Origin: Suillus spraguei
Lineage: Eukaryota; Basidiomycota; Agaricomycetes; Boletales; Suillaceae
DNA length: 64,000 bases
Assembly (NCBI GenBank): GCA_016800925.1
Contig: JABCPU010000163.1
Coordinates: forward strand, 1 to 64,000
Direction of reading: 5' to 3'
Below, in pieces: positions 19,408-30,215 of the stretch. The notes beneath the pieces are model-generated. The model did no database searches and was not told where the DNA came from. It saw nothing but the letters and a program-made list of their open reading frames with translations. Position numbers and translations under genes: made by a program. How positions within the stretch are numbered: the first letter of the stretch is position 1; each line of letters starts with the position of its first letter.

Positions 19408-19869
19408 ACCACGTCAGTGAGACAACCTAGTAAGAAAAGTCACTGTTAACATACAAATTTTATACTGAGATGGCGATCAATATCGGGACTTGTCCTGTAT
19501 ATTGTGCACATTGAGTTACTAATAGTCTAACTTGTAGCAGGTGTAGGTCCAAGTAACATAGTGGGGGGGTGGGGGGCAGATGGCGAAAACATTGCCTTGC
19601 CGTTGCGATATATATGCCAGACGCAGCTCCAGGCAATGATCACAGCCGAGCAACAGTGAACTCCGCTGAAGTTGTTTGGTCGATCTACTGGAACCGAGTT
19701 GAGTCTACGTAAGTCTACGAATTGTCTATGGATTCGGCTCACTTTCCACGAAAAGAATTAGTAATGCTCCCGGATTTTCTACACGTAGTCTATGGTAGAA
19801 TCTACCCACGTACTCTCAAAGTTCTGCTGCAATCTCATATGCAACACACTGTATGTAACCTGCCCTCGC

Positions 19870-20400
19870 CGCAAACAAGGTGTGTGCGAGTTGTCTTGAA
19901 TTAGATCCCGCGCTTACCATTTATTGGCGTCCTTATGATACGATAGGCCGATGGCCAAGGTGGAGAGGGCGATAGCGTGTGCATATGCTCAGAACGCAGA
20001 TTATTCATTGAGAGGGTTATACAGATGAGTGATCTATCTATTCATCTCTTTTTCTACAAGTCCATAAGACTCTCTTGTTAATAACTTCGGAGGTCCTGTT
20101 ATGCTCGAGGAAACTGCTGATGCCCATCAAGAATAATCGAGACAGCAAGCTTTTCGAAGTTTTGCACCTGTTTTCATTCGAATAACACCGAGGGGTGTGC
20201 GTCAGTAGCTGTATGGCACAAGTGAGTTACTCTTTGAACTTGTTTTTTTTGATCAAGTACCCACAGAATGTTACCGTCTTCGGTCTCTCTTATACAGTTA
20301 AGAGTCCTAGGATATAGACGCTGCTTGGGCTTGATGAACATTTTTTACGGAATCAGCCTAAGTATCACCCTTTGGTTGGTAACCGTGCATCAATTCATAA
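19870..20400 (+). repeat. Tandem segmental repeat, unit 1
   Basis: Shares ordered blocks with unit 2: GCAAACAAGGTG, TTATGATACGATAGGCC, ATTGAGAGGGTT, GGAGGTCCTGTTA, ACAGCAAGCTTTTCGAAG, GTGTGCGTCAG, TTAAGAGTCCT and AATCAGCCTA. Diverged, with indels. Confidence 0.75.
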
Positions 20401-20689
20401 TGTGTTGTAAGCTATTTGTGTCAATGCCATGAGAGCAGTCGGATGCTGAAGCAGATGTTACTTTTCTAGTGGCATCGCCAACAGTTGAAACTCAACTGAC
20501 CAGCGCTGATCGAGAACATATTCATCAGGCTTCCATCAGAATTTGACTTCTTGCTGTGCTCGACTCGCGCCCGAGTCCTCATCTTTCTCATTTCTCTGTT
20601 TATTCTTGGGATGGCGTTGTATTCACCACACACATCAATCATGGATTATGAATCAGACTGTAGCGATTGATGGACTTGAATCCACCGCA

Positions 20690-21240
20690 CACGGCAAACA
20701 AGGTGAGTGTGGGGTACCTTGTATGAAATTCCTCAATAAGCTTTCTTATGATACGATAGGCCAACGACTGTCGTGGACGGCGAGAAGGTGCACATATGCC
20801 AAGGACACTGATTGTTCATTGAAAGGGTTGTACATGTGAGTGATCTGTCTGTCTTTCCCTTGTTTTACATATGCAATGTCTGTGATGTCGACACAATCTT
20901 CCCTTGTTGAATAACTGTGGAGGTCCTGTTACGCTCGAGACTGCTGATGCTCATCGAGAATCATCGGGACAGCAAGCTTTTCGAAGGGTCGCATCACGCC
21001 TAGGCCTTTGTTAGACCAATGCTTGCATCAGGTTTCATCTGAATAAGCAGCGAATAGTGTGCGTCAGCACTGGGCACTGGGCAGCCACTGCATGGCACGG
21101 CCTGGGTGAGCTTTTTTTTATCGGATCCCAACAGAACGTTCTGCCTTCGGTCTTTCTTATATGATTAAGAGTCCTGGGATATGGATACTGCTTAGGCTTG
21201 ATCATCAAGTTCTACGAAATCAGCCTATAACGTTTGAAGA
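20690..21240 (+). repeat. Tandem segmental repeat, unit 2
   Basis: The second copy, about 0.8 kb to the right of unit 1. The segment just before it (20485-20700, starting TTGAAACTCAACTGACC) has its own relative at 25290-25480. Confidence 0.75.
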
Positions 21241-21853
21241 ACAAGACATCAAGCTTCGTGCGGTCATGGTAACAATGCGCCCGAGTCTTCTTTTATCCAT
21301 GTCCTTTCTCAGCGCTGCTTGGATATAAGGATGACATTGTTTTTAGTATTCTCAACTAGGACGTCTCTTGCTGTGAAAACCGATGCCTTGTCAGCACCGC
21401 ACCAACTGCACGATGCAGATCGAAGATTCTGCACTCATCATTGTTGGCAACCTTGTGATACGAAAACTCAGCAGCCGAGTCAGAGAGCCAAAAGCTGTTC
21501 ATGAAGCGACAGATGCCACGAGGACGAGGGGCATGGATAGAAGACATTGAAATGTATGCTTGCACCGGCATACAAGTAGAGCGGGAGTGCTTTGTATGGT
21601 TCACCCCTATTTTTGGTTTGGCCTTGGCATGCCGACACAACTTGCCTTCCATCTTTTACGGTATTCCAAATTTCCAATTTCTGCCCGTGCAAATGTTTAC
21701 GTTCAGCCCCTAGATTAATATTATACCTTTGGTCAATCGAGGCCGGAATGGACGGTCTCATTGGTTATCCAAGCGCTGGGCAGTGGTATATATGCCATCG
21801 TCATATGTCCACCAAATTCGCCTCTCACCAGCACCTCCACTTCTCTACCAATA

Positions 21854-23567
21854 TGACCATCGTCTCAAATGATCCACTTGGTGGCCGTTCATTAATGCAT
21901 CCATTCTTTCCAGCTATTTTATAGGTTCGCAGAGAAAATTCGCATGTTGAAGCTCATATCTCAATCTAACCTTGGATGTGGTTTTGCACTCGCCGGCTCT
22001 ATTGTAGTGACGTATGATTGGGGTGAGCATGATGATATTAAAGGACTGCCGATATCTTACAATTATTTTCAGTACTTACATTAGGACAAGAGGTATGTTG
22101 ATGCCATGACCGGGGCAGCCCTCTTGCTGAGATTGGTTTTATAGGTAGAGTTGGTGTGGGTGGGTAGAGTCTCATGTCAGAGGAACACACATGACGATAC
22201 GCTTAATTCCAGAGACAACGCTGGTCTCTAATGACAGTCCTGTATCTCGGTGTATGTAGTTTGTTTGTCGCGGTCGCCACGTTGTGCTGACTACAAAGCA
22301 TCATAGGTGCGCTACCTAGGAATCATTTATGCTGTGTACGTTCACAAGGCTAAACAATCGGTGTTGTGCTAATCGTCCATCTCTCACAATTAGCCTGGAC
22401 ATGCTGAGCAAGTCTCCTTGGTACATTCGCTATCTTTGCTTCTTCTGATCAACGGCATACAGGCAGTGTTACGACCATCTCGCTGACAGATACAGTGAGT
22501 CTTCTGTACGGACTCCTACTGTTCCCCTCCAATTAACTGTCGTGCCCTGTAGGAGTGGGTGTGGTTCTTTACCAACTTCTTGGTTCACTAATGACTGCTG
22601 CACTACTTATACTGTCATAGATGTGAGCCTATTCGGAATGTGTGACACGAGACTGGTCCCTGACTGGATTTGTCAGGCTCTATCATATACGTCATATGTG
22701 ATTGGATCGGTGTTGTGGCAATTGCTACGCTGTGGGGTGAGCTTGGCACTTACGAGATCCTAGTGGTATTGACTTGACTGCCAGTCATCATCATCACTCG
22801 GTTATACGCTATGTATCAACGATCCAGAAAGATCTTGAAATTTCTCGTTGTCACCTTTCTGGCTGTCAACATTTTTTGTGGAGTGGCAGCCATAATGTTA
22901 ACGATGTATTATTCAGGGGGTACGCTTATCTGTTCGTGACAAAAAATATGGATCTCATTGATGAATATCAGAGGAACTCATTCTCTCCGGTACATATCTG
23001 TGCTTGATTGACGCTACGGGATATGTAGAACGTCTGAATTTTATTACTTGGATACTCGCGACTGTGTGGGAGGTCCTCATACTGTGTCTTGCAGTCTGGA
23101 TTGCAGTAAAACATTTCCGTGAACTGCGACGAGAATCGGCAAGGGGGATTATTGGGGACTGTTTCACGGTGTTGATGAAAACTCACATGCTTTACTTTGC
23201 GAGGTGAGCTCATACCGTAATCATTGTCCCTTTTTCCACTGAAAGGTCGGACGTGGTAGCTTTGTTGTTAATTCTTGCTTCCAGCTCGTTTATGGTGTTT
23301 CTCCAATAGCGGTATGTCAATCTTTCACTTGCCTCTGCATGCCACCACCATTCATCACTTTTATAGATGAATATTCTATAGATGTCCCGATTTATGCCTT
23401 ACTTCAGATTTTCCAGGCCGTGCAGCTGTTTATACTAGGACCCCGCCTGATCCTTAGTGTTCGAGAATATCATGCTAAGCTCGTGACCGAATCCGATGCG
23501 GCAATTGGCATGACCTCTATTGCTTTCCAGGAGCGCGTGCACATATCGACTGGCAGTAGTGTGTAAT
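21854..23567 (+). pseudogene. DUF6533-type seven-helix membrane protein, near-complete with N-terminal frameshift
   Basis: Exon pieces in order: MTIVSNDP at 21854, then WWPFINASILSSYFI in the next frame (one base appears lost near 21870), VTYDW, LTLGQEVELVW, RQRWSLMTVLYLG, VRYLGIIYAV, a middle region with uncertain splicing, RLYAMYQRSRKILKFLVVTF with two hydrophobic helices, LSGTYLCLIDATGYVERL, VWEVLILCLAVWIAVKHFR, IIGDCFTVLMKTHMLYFA, and the C-terminal ALLQIFQAVQLFILGPRLIL to a TAA at 23565-23567. The YDW...LTL..EVELVW core and the GPRLILS.REYHAKLV tail are the hallmark of the large mushroom family DUF6533 (plasma-membrane, function unknown). A TAG-like break near 23310 and the N-terminal shift suggest a recent pseudogene. 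Confidence 0.78.
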
Positions 23568-26500
23568 GCTTGGAGAAGTTAACGGTTGTCTAGTGCGCCG
23601 CAAGGAGCAGGGAAATTTGCCTTTATTTATTCCCACTTTCGTGATAGTATTGATATAAGTCGTTTTGTTGTTCCTCGGTAGATTTCAAGAAGACATAGAA
23701 CTAGTGAATGTTTTCGTCGTAGTATTTGGTTATGTAAGTGGTTTGTTATAATGTTTAAAGCAATATTCTGGATATCTCTACTGGCACTGGCTGTCCATAC
23801 CCACTAGCAGCGCTGGTCCTTTTCCCTTGCAACTGGAATGATACACCTTACGAAACATAGGAAGTATAACTATCATGTCGTACACATTCGATGATATGAG
23901 CCGTAGCGGTTGGTTATGCCGCAGCAGTGGTTATACCGTGGATGCAGTATATTCCATGGAGATGGAGCGATAGTTTCCAAGCAAGATAATATGCCCCCCT
24001 AATATACAGAAGTCTGTGTCCTACACCTATTCGACTCAACGTCAACATCGTCATTAACGAACCAAATTCATCCACATCTAACTGCTCGGGGTATCAACCA
24101 ACAATTCTCATCACACACAGCCTTTTTATCGCCCTGGGGTCCACTTTCTCCCACACCGCCTGACCAAGATGCACGCCGCCAAATTCCCATCATACGGCAC
24201 TTGCGCATCGGTAGTGTCAGCAATTGCAGAGGTCGGTATCCGCAGGTTAATAACTGCACACTCGCGGTAGAGCCGCCTGCTTTCAACACTTCTTCTGGAA
24301 TATCTGTGCCTTGGCGAGCGTTGCTCTTGAAAGGCGTTGGGAGAAAAAGGATATGGATATGCAGTACGGGTTGAATGCCAGATGTTGTGTATTTAGTGAG
24401 AAGGCGCAGGAAGGGCTGGAGGAGTGTGTACCTGAGGAATCGTCAGCATTTAAGTATTTGAATAAATGAAGAATTCGACAAAACAATACTGAACATGGAT
24501 TTATTTCGTTCCCGAACTACATTGAATACGGTGCAATGGTATCTGATCTAGAGAGCCCGGGACATACAGATACGGTAACGATGCTGGACTTTGTGAATGG
24601 CATTGTCGTCTGTCCCTGGTGTTTGCCGACCTGATCAGTACATCAAGGACACGCTGGATGTGGCAAGTGAAGATAACCATTTGATGGGAGCGCCAACCTT
24701 CTTTGTGGAAAAGTGGTGACGTTTGGGGTGACGTAGAGATTGGGGAATAAGAAGGTGCGGCAGCAGTGTAGAATGGGTTAACGACGTTGATGACGCGTGT
24801 ATCGCGTTCTGTGGGTGGGGATGATGGGGATAAGAATTAAGAATGATGCTAATGAGGCGTATCGTCTCTCCTGGGTGAGCACAGTAGGATCCTGGCGGTT
24901 GATCATGGATCATCGCTGTTGATACTCATGTGCGAATATGATAGCATCCAGTCCAGTCTCCTTTGCTGTGAGGAAGCAAGATCAGAAGGAACGGATAAAA
25001 GACGCAGATGGGCTAGATCACATTCAAGTCTGTGAATATCTGGTCGCAAGAGGTTGATAAGAATGTCTACTTCAGATCTTGGACTGGCTTGGGCGAGAGA
25101 GAAATGATATGCGTGCCTCGCTAAGTACTAAGGTTCTGCATGAGCGTTAGTCTCAACGGAATAAATCCTCCCTGATGAGGTCCAAGTGATAATGCGGATG
25201 CAGGTGGGAGGGTAGCATACGTGCTGTGATAGAATGAACGTGTGCACAGGTATAATGATCTACTAGTGTTTATGGTGCGTATAATCAACAGTTGAAAGTT
25301 GGTTGAAAATTGAAACTCAGCTAACTACGGCTTGTCAGGACCACTGCCTCCTCTTTCTCATTTCTGTTTTTAGTCTAGTGTATTCACCGCACATCACTCA
25401 TTAATCAGGCTGTGGCAATCGATGAACTTGAATCCACATCTGATCTGATCAAGCAACAAGTGAGGTGTCTTGCATGAAATTCTTCACACACCGTCGATTG
25501 TCAACTATGTGGTTGACCTAGGCTAATCGATCTGATTGATGCTCCTTTTTCTTCGCGACTGATCGTTACGCTACATATGACGTAATCATCTCGGGTGGCA
25601 CGCAGTGTGTACGGATTGGTGCACTATACTTGTAGGATGAACTTCCATTGTCATGGTCAAATGCCCGTGACATGGTTTACTTCAGGTTTCGGCCAGTCCA
25701 CTACAGCTATCATTCCGATTGTACGCTGCACCACCCAGATCTCTCAATAGAAACCATTACAGATCAAAAGGCTCAACAATTGTTCCACAATTTTATCCCG
25801 TATGTATTCAGCTCACCTGCGCTCATGGCAGTCTATCATAGATCTTTAATTTCTTCAAATCACTAAATTCACTATTTTTGATCGCGCTATTATATACTTG
25901 TATTGGTGAGCATTGTTACTTTTAGGACTGGTGCCAATCTAACACATGATCTCCATAGTATTATGTGTAAATTCGTAGTCCCCGCTCGTATTGCTCAAAG
26001 TACCACCAAAACGAATAGCTTTACAACGAGAAGGAAAGGCGATCGTCGCATGTTGATGGAAAGAATGAGGTGTCGCAATTATCTATGCTCAAAAATCATG
26101 TGGTTCATTGCATTTCCACAGCAAAAGCCAACATACTTCGCATTCCTCTGGGACTGCTGTTGGTGGTAGTGTATCTTCAGCAGCGAACACCCTGTCATTT
26201 GTAGTTCCTGTCGGATCACTTGTAAACAAACGTCGGTGGCAAGATTTTTCTGTCATGTACTGAGAATTTGATGTATTTCATGTTCTGCAGACATGGCAAA
26301 ACACGCAAGATTCAGGGTGGCTCACCTTTGCATATTTGCCATAGCTGTACTTTATGCCCCCAGCAGTGTTGTCCATGGCAGCTATGAGCAATGGCGTACT
26401 TCGTTGACGGGGAATTGCTAGGTTAACAGGATCAGCACATCGCGTTTCTACATATATTTGGTACCCACTGCGAAATACTAGAGTTGCTTTCAGACTAACT

Positions 26501-27650
26501 TTTACTCGTCAGCGATTGACCACTTGGCGCGGTTTCAAATTTCAGAGGTCAATCATGCGCATGTGCATGTTGACGGGCGTCTTCGGTGACTGGCAGTCTT
26601 GAGATCATGACTTTCTACATGGTCCTGCAAATCATTGTTTTGTACTGCGTTCGAGGCAGCATCTTAAATATTGTTGATGTGTCACAAGTAGTATGGCACC
26701 TAGGTGCCCACCTTGATGCAGCCAACTGATGAGTACATGCATCTCCTCGGACCCGTGGTGCTGAGCTTATACTCCACTTTCTAGTACCAGGGTTGAAGGG
26801 TACTGGACAATTACAATTACTTTCATATCGGTGGACCAGATTTCTCTTTTTACCGCTTATATAAACTTGGGGGTTCCGCCTTTCACAATGCTGTTCAGGT
26901 AGCACTGTGGTGGAATACCTCAGCAGGAGTTCGCTGCTTCCAACATCCTTACCTCCCGACTGTCGCACATTTTTTGCCCAGCTCCACATGAGAATTTAGA
27001 CGAAAAAAATGAAATCTCGTCGATCGATATGGAAGTCTGCTATGTAGCTGTAGAGACATTCACATACGGATGTACCGCGGCATGATATTGTTTAGTTTAG
27101 TGACCGGGCCAGCTCAGCAGGTGCCGACTGAATGGGAATGTGGATGTATCTTCGGAAACGCTTACTTAACGTGGCAGTGGACACTCAGGTCGTTTTCCCT
27201 CTCTTCTATCTGAGACTGAGGGTACGTCTACACGTTCATTCATGGTTATCTTCCTAATAACGATTTATTTGTAGACTAATCATACCTCAATAACTAGATA
27301 TTTCGTGAACGTACACGGTATGTCTTCTTGCGTAGGCCCATGCTTATTAGCAGATTTCTTTTATGTACCATAGACTTGGAGCGGTGTCAATTCACATAAG
27401 CTAGTATGATCACAAGTGCTTCATGGCAAGTGACACAAGCTGATTGGCCCTCATTCTTGAACTCGAACGTGAGTGCCACGAATCTGGTTATTGAGTCCAG
27501 GTCGATCCTACAGCATCACTGATGCGCTCGTCCCAGTACGTCTATGGTGCAGTTGCTATCCATTATCAGTTGCTTTCAGCGGTTAATCCCTCGAGTTGCT
27601 GATAGTTGTACTAATATCGCTTTGGGTGAGCTATAGAAGTTGCACTTGGC
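23568..27650. other. Gene-poor stretch
   Basis: No gene family recognised on either strand. The piece 25290-25480 is a diverged third copy of the sequence at 20485-20720. Short open frames such as 24068-24289 and 25648-25866 show no motifs. Confidence 0.5.
25290..25480 (+). repeat. Diverged third copy of the 20485-20720 repeat
   Basis: Shares TTGAAACTCA, CTCATTTCT, GTATTCACC, AATCAG, GACTTGAATCCAC-like and TTGCATGAAATTC blocks in the same order. Confidence 0.6.
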
Positions 27651-27659
27651 ATAGTGACC

Positions 27660-29110
27660 AATATCTCACTTAGGCATGCAGTCGTATGACTACATCCTGT
27701 GCCTTCCCGACGTGGCAAGTACAAATTTACTTGAGCGTCCTAGCATGCTCTGATCTATAGTCGGTGCAGGTCACTTACCTTGTTGAGTCTCGATGGGGGT
27801 TCTGCACATTTCTGCATCTTACTACTAGCCACTTGCCATTTGTCTCACTGATATTTCTTTTGCTCGGTGAGTGTCCAGCACGCATCTACAAATTTTCTTC
27901 CTCACAGTGTGATCCCCTTTACTATGGCTCTCAGTGGGTTTTCAGCTTGATGCCTCAATCCCAGTATGTGTAACCAAATTGAAGTGTTGCAGACAATGAA
28001 ATTCAACCCATTCTGATCATAGCTTTGCCGTACTTATGATATGATCAATACCTGTAGGTTTGATGACACTCCGCCACGGTAACCCTTACTGAATCTGTCT
28101 CCAGATGTAGCGATGCTGACTATCGCTTGCGCTGAGGGTGGGTAGAGCAATCGTCTAGCTAGCAGTGATTCTACACTCTAATGTTTGCACTGGTTCAGGT
28201 ATCTTCGTAGTCAGAACATATGCAGTTTGGGAACGGGAGAGATGGATGGCAGTGTGTGCAGTTGTCGGCGCCATTGTGAGACCAGCATGTGGAGCCCACG
28301 GCTAACTCCAGCTGATAATTTTTCTGCAGGTCCATGCAGTACCCACTATCATCTACATGCATGAATTCATCTTTTTAGTCCCTGGTATGTAGACATTCAA
28401 GATGAACTCTTTAGATTCTTAGCACCATACCTCTGGCACATAGAACCATGCTGGATCCCTGGCATCACCAAATATATGGACGCGAAGGCTCGCTCCAGAA
28501 TCTCTGTTGTATATAGCTTGATGATCGTCGCAGAGTTGGGTCCGTATTAGGAGCGTTCTTATCACGCCGAGTTTGAACTGACTATGTTTCCATGCGTCCA
28601 CACAATTTCAGAAATATTGTTGTTTCTGCTGTACCGCACCATCCAAAGTTGTAGAACATGGGGGATTGGCAACCGTCTTATGGCTAGCCTCTTGCGACAA
28701 AATCTACTGTATTGTGGCTGCGGTTTTGGTTAGTGCTCGCAAATCAATAAATACTTTGTATGTTGACTTTCTGAATGTTGTAGCCTTTTCTCTCAGTGTC
28801 ATTCTCACCTCAATTTTTCTTCCAGTAAGTTTTTGTTACGTTCGAAAGCCGCTCCATTAACAAGAGACATAGTTTCCAATTGCACATGTGCTTGCAGAGT
28901 TTGTCTATTTTCACTTTTGAGGAGGTGCAGTTACTTATTACGCAGCAGGTGTCAGGTTGTTGTTCAATCTATCATGGTCACAAGAATGCACAGGGACTTC
29001 TGGAGGTCGGACCGTCTCCATGCTTCTCATGGAATCTCTACAGATGCCTCTTTCTCAATGTGGATGGAAAGAACTCTAGATATTGTATGATGGTATGCTC
29101 TGAGAGCTAA
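27660..29110 (+). pseudogene. Second DUF6533-type membrane protein, degenerate
   Basis: Recognisable exons: SYDYILCLPDV (about 27680), then TYLVESRWGFCTFLHL (27770), AMLTIACAE (28113), GIFVVRTYAVWERERWMAV (about 28198), VHAVPTIIYMHEFIFLVP (28330), a helix-rich stretch around 28440-28720 interrupted by a TAG/TAA, VDFLNVVAFSLSVILTSIF (28763) and VVQSIMVTRMHRDF (28960). The order and hydrophobic spacing match DUF6533 proteins, with the YDY/RWG core first and the RTYA motif mid-protein. The intron after PDV may be of GC-AG type (GCAAGT). Stops between exons and missing joints suggest decay. It belongs to a different subgroup from the gene at 21854. Confidence 0.6.
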
Positions 29111-29924
29111 AAGTGAATGACGGGCGAACAGATAGTGCACAAATCGGGTCAGGTCAACTCATCAACTTGAATCAGTGTATTTATACTTTCTTGAGACTCC
29201 CTCTCGATATCTGTACGAATCATATACTGACATAGCGCATCTAAGGAAGTTAGAGGATTTCTATGATGTGAATACTACTATCATACAGGACTCGCATACT
29301 CCGCCACTGGCGGAGTCCTCCCTGATAACATTGAGATAACAAATTCGACTAGGGATAAACTCTCAGCCTCAATCTATCCTTTTGGTTGAATGCCTTTTGC
29401 TTCGGTTTGTTTTCTCAAGCACCTTGCATTGTTCTCAACCAGGTGGCTTGGTTTGGCTCGAGACTACGATGTACTACTCACAACCGCAGTTGAAAGCTCA
29501 TCGGACGATGTACACCTAGGACCATACATATCAACTCCTTGAGGCAGTTCTACGAAGATGAGGAAACCCCTTACAAGCTACGACATAAAATCATGGCTGA
29601 ATATGAATACACCCAGTGACTGAGTGCTGACTGTGCTGACACTCGGCGTGATGGCCATATTTACGAGTTATTGGCTGATCATTTACCTATAAAAATTAAG
29701 AGCTCAGCATGTCTGGAACATCCTACGGTGATCAGTGAACAGTGTCGAACGGAAAGACTAAGTTATAACCAAGTTGACTCTTGAGGCCTAGACCAACAGT
29801 AGTCGTTTTTCCACAGTATGCGGCGTCAAGGTCTACCAAGGGCAAAGCCGGTCCGAAGATCCGTGAAACACTTGTACCACTGCCTACTGAAAATGGAGGA
29901 GAGGCGAGGGAGAACTAGGTAGTG
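29111..29924. other. Intergenic, nothing recognised
   Basis: No open frame of note and no repeats seen. Confidence 0.5.
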
Positions 29925-29937
29925 AAAAAAAAAAAAA
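29925..29937 (-). terminator. RNA polymerase III terminator of the tRNA gene
   Basis: A run of 13 A on the plus strand, that is 13 T on the transcribed strand, 25 bases after the tRNA 3' end. Confidence 0.8.
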
Positions 29938-29961
29938 GTTGCGAACTGATGTCCCTAATTC

Positions 29962-30032
29962 TGCGTCAGCCGGGAGTCGAACCCGGTGCTAGGCCATGGG
30001 AAGACCCAATGTTACCGGTACACCACTAACGC
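29962..30032 (-). tRNA. tRNA-Gly (anticodon CCC)
   Basis: Read on the minus strand the acceptor GCGTTAG pairs with CTGACGC, the D arm is GTGT/ACAT with GG in the loop, the anticodon stem GGGTC/GGCCT encloses the loop TTCCCAT with CCC at 34-36, and the T arm is CCGGG TTCGACT CCCGG. The discriminator base is A. No intron. The anticodon stem has two G-T type pairs, so it is somewhat weak. A pol III terminator follows. Confidence 0.88.
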
Positions 30033-30215
30033 TTACAAACAAGCGCAACACATAGTTGCAAGATTGGGCGGGTGATTTCGATTTTGATTATCATTAGACC
30101 AAATCGACAGTTCACCATCTTGTTGTTCAAACGTTGAGCTCCTGGACCTACTAGTAGATGGATGTACGTGTTATACTCCGGTAAGATTAAAAGATATCCA
30201 AAATGCGAGTGTGTA

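Larger units (their letters stand above)
19408..21853. other. Non-coding stretch with a tandem duplication
   Basis: No convincing gene. It contains a G-rich run at 19561-19576 and two related segments, 19870-20400 and 20690-21240, described separately. Short open frames here lack family motifs. Confidence 0.6.

Noticed and set aside
24068..24913. Possible minus-strand gene in the gene-poor stretch
   Set aside because: Short frames without splice joints or any recognisable motif.
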